From Chitinophagaceae bacterium (lineage in GTDB: Bacteria; Bacteroidota; Bacteroidia; Chitinophagales; Chitinophagaceae), in assembly GCA_003534175.1 (NCBI GenBank), contig DPFD01000174.1, positions 6,675 to 13,305 of the forward strand: a DNA stretch of 6,631 nt. The letters are read 5' to 3'. Every line of letters starts with the position of its first letter. The stretch's first letter is position 1. This document shows positions 6,314 through 6,631 of this stretch, piece after piece. Under the pieces are notes generated by a model, which was not told the origin of the DNA, searched no databases, and was given only the letters and a program-made list of their open reading frames with translations. Made by a program: the position numbers and the translations under genes.

Positions 6314-6631
6314 ATGAACCTCGAATTTTTAAAAGATAGAAAGTTTTTAATATTTGTATTAAAGTTTTTGGCATTTTTTCTTTTTTTTTATGTGGGTACC
6401 GAACTCATTATTGGTTTGGCTGCCCCGGGAGGAATGTATAGTTCATTTGTTGATCATTATTTCGATTATGTAACCTGGATATCCAATTCACTGGTAAAGG
6501 GTACACAATGGTTTGTTGGTTTATTGGGATATGATACCTATACTGCCGATAATTTTGTTGTCCGAATTGTTGATGGTACAGGTGTACGTGTGGCTTACGG
6601 ATGTGTTGGCTATGGGGTGATGAGTTTTTGG
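6314..6631 (+). CDS. Exosortase-family membrane protein, N-terminal part (XrtY/XrtX type likely); 3' end outside window
   Basis: An ATG 4 bp after the previous stop opens a frame of 106 codons that runs off the right edge without a stop. The protein begins MNLEFLKDRKFLIFVLKF and has a first hydrophobic helix at about residues 11-37. A soluble or re-entrant stretch with PGGMYSSFVDHYFDYVTWIS follows, then a segment ending LVKGTQWFVGLLGY. A beta-like stretch, FVVRIVDGTGVRVAYG, leads into CVGYGVMSFW (97-106). A Cys in a C-x-G context at the start of a hydrophobic helix is the signature of the exosortase/archaeosortase cysteine-transpeptidase family, so Cys97 is the probable nucleophile. The partner Arg and His should lie beyond the window. 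Exosortases cut C-terminal sorting signals of secreted proteins at the inner membrane, and their genes commonly sit with polysaccharide biosynthesis genes. The Wzy-like and GT4 neighbours favour the Bacteroidota XrtY type, but X-type and other small exosortases remain possible. Confidence 0.85.
   Translation, partial: MNLEFLKDRKFLIFVLKFLAFFLFFYVGTELIIGLAAPGGMYSSFVDHYFDYVTWISNSLVKGTQWFVGLLGYDTYTADNFVVRIVDGTGVRVAYGCVGYGVMSFW
6381..6389 (+). repeat. 9-T homopolymer tract in the first membrane helix of the exosortase gene
   Basis: Nine consecutive T bases follow a six-T run (6374-6379) across codons for Phe and Leu in the first hydrophobic segment. The tract is simply explained by Phe codons (TTT) in an A+T-rich gene. 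Runs of this length can cause polymerase slippage, and a one-base loss would shift the frame early in the protein. Confidence 0.5.

Overview
The window looks like the inside of a surface- or exopolysaccharide biosynthesis operon from a member of the Bacteroidota. Three things point there: moderately A+T-rich coding sequence, no Shine-Dalgarno-like sequence ahead of any of the gene starts, and protein families (FkbM methyltransferase, GT4 glycosyltransferases, a short exosortase) in the form I associate with that phylum. The lineage call is an inference; nothing here identifies genus or species.

All genes lie on the + strand and are packed end to end. In order they are: the C-terminal part of a GT-B glycosyltransferase, cut by the left edge (2-760); a GT2 glycosyltransferase (757-1680); an FkbM-type SAM-dependent methyltransferase (1686-2591); a GT4 glycosyltransferase broken by one in-frame TGA (2591-3754); a polytopic Wzy-like membrane protein (3741-5189); a second intact GT4 glycosyltransferase (5179-6309); and the N-terminal 106 residues of an exosortase-family membrane protein, cut by the right edge (6314-6631). 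Junctions are overlaps of 1 to 14 bp or gaps of 4 to 5 bp, so there is no intergenic space for an internal promoter or terminator and I see neither. There are no RNA genes, insertion sequences or CRISPR arrays. Transcription must start upstream of the window.

The likely working model is this. Cytoplasmic glycosyltransferases build a lipid-linked oligosaccharide, the FkbM enzyme O-methylates one sugar, and the Wzy-like membrane protein polymerises or transfers the glycan outside the inner membrane. The last three genes (Wzy-like, GT4, exosortase) match an arrangement I remember as the exosortase-Y neighbourhood of Bacteroidota. This suggests that the glycan and a C-terminally sorted protein meet at the membrane.

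Points for a second look are the exosortase at the right edge, the single nonsense codon in the first GT4 gene, and an 8-G tract inside the methyltransferase that would switch the gene off if it lost or gained one base.
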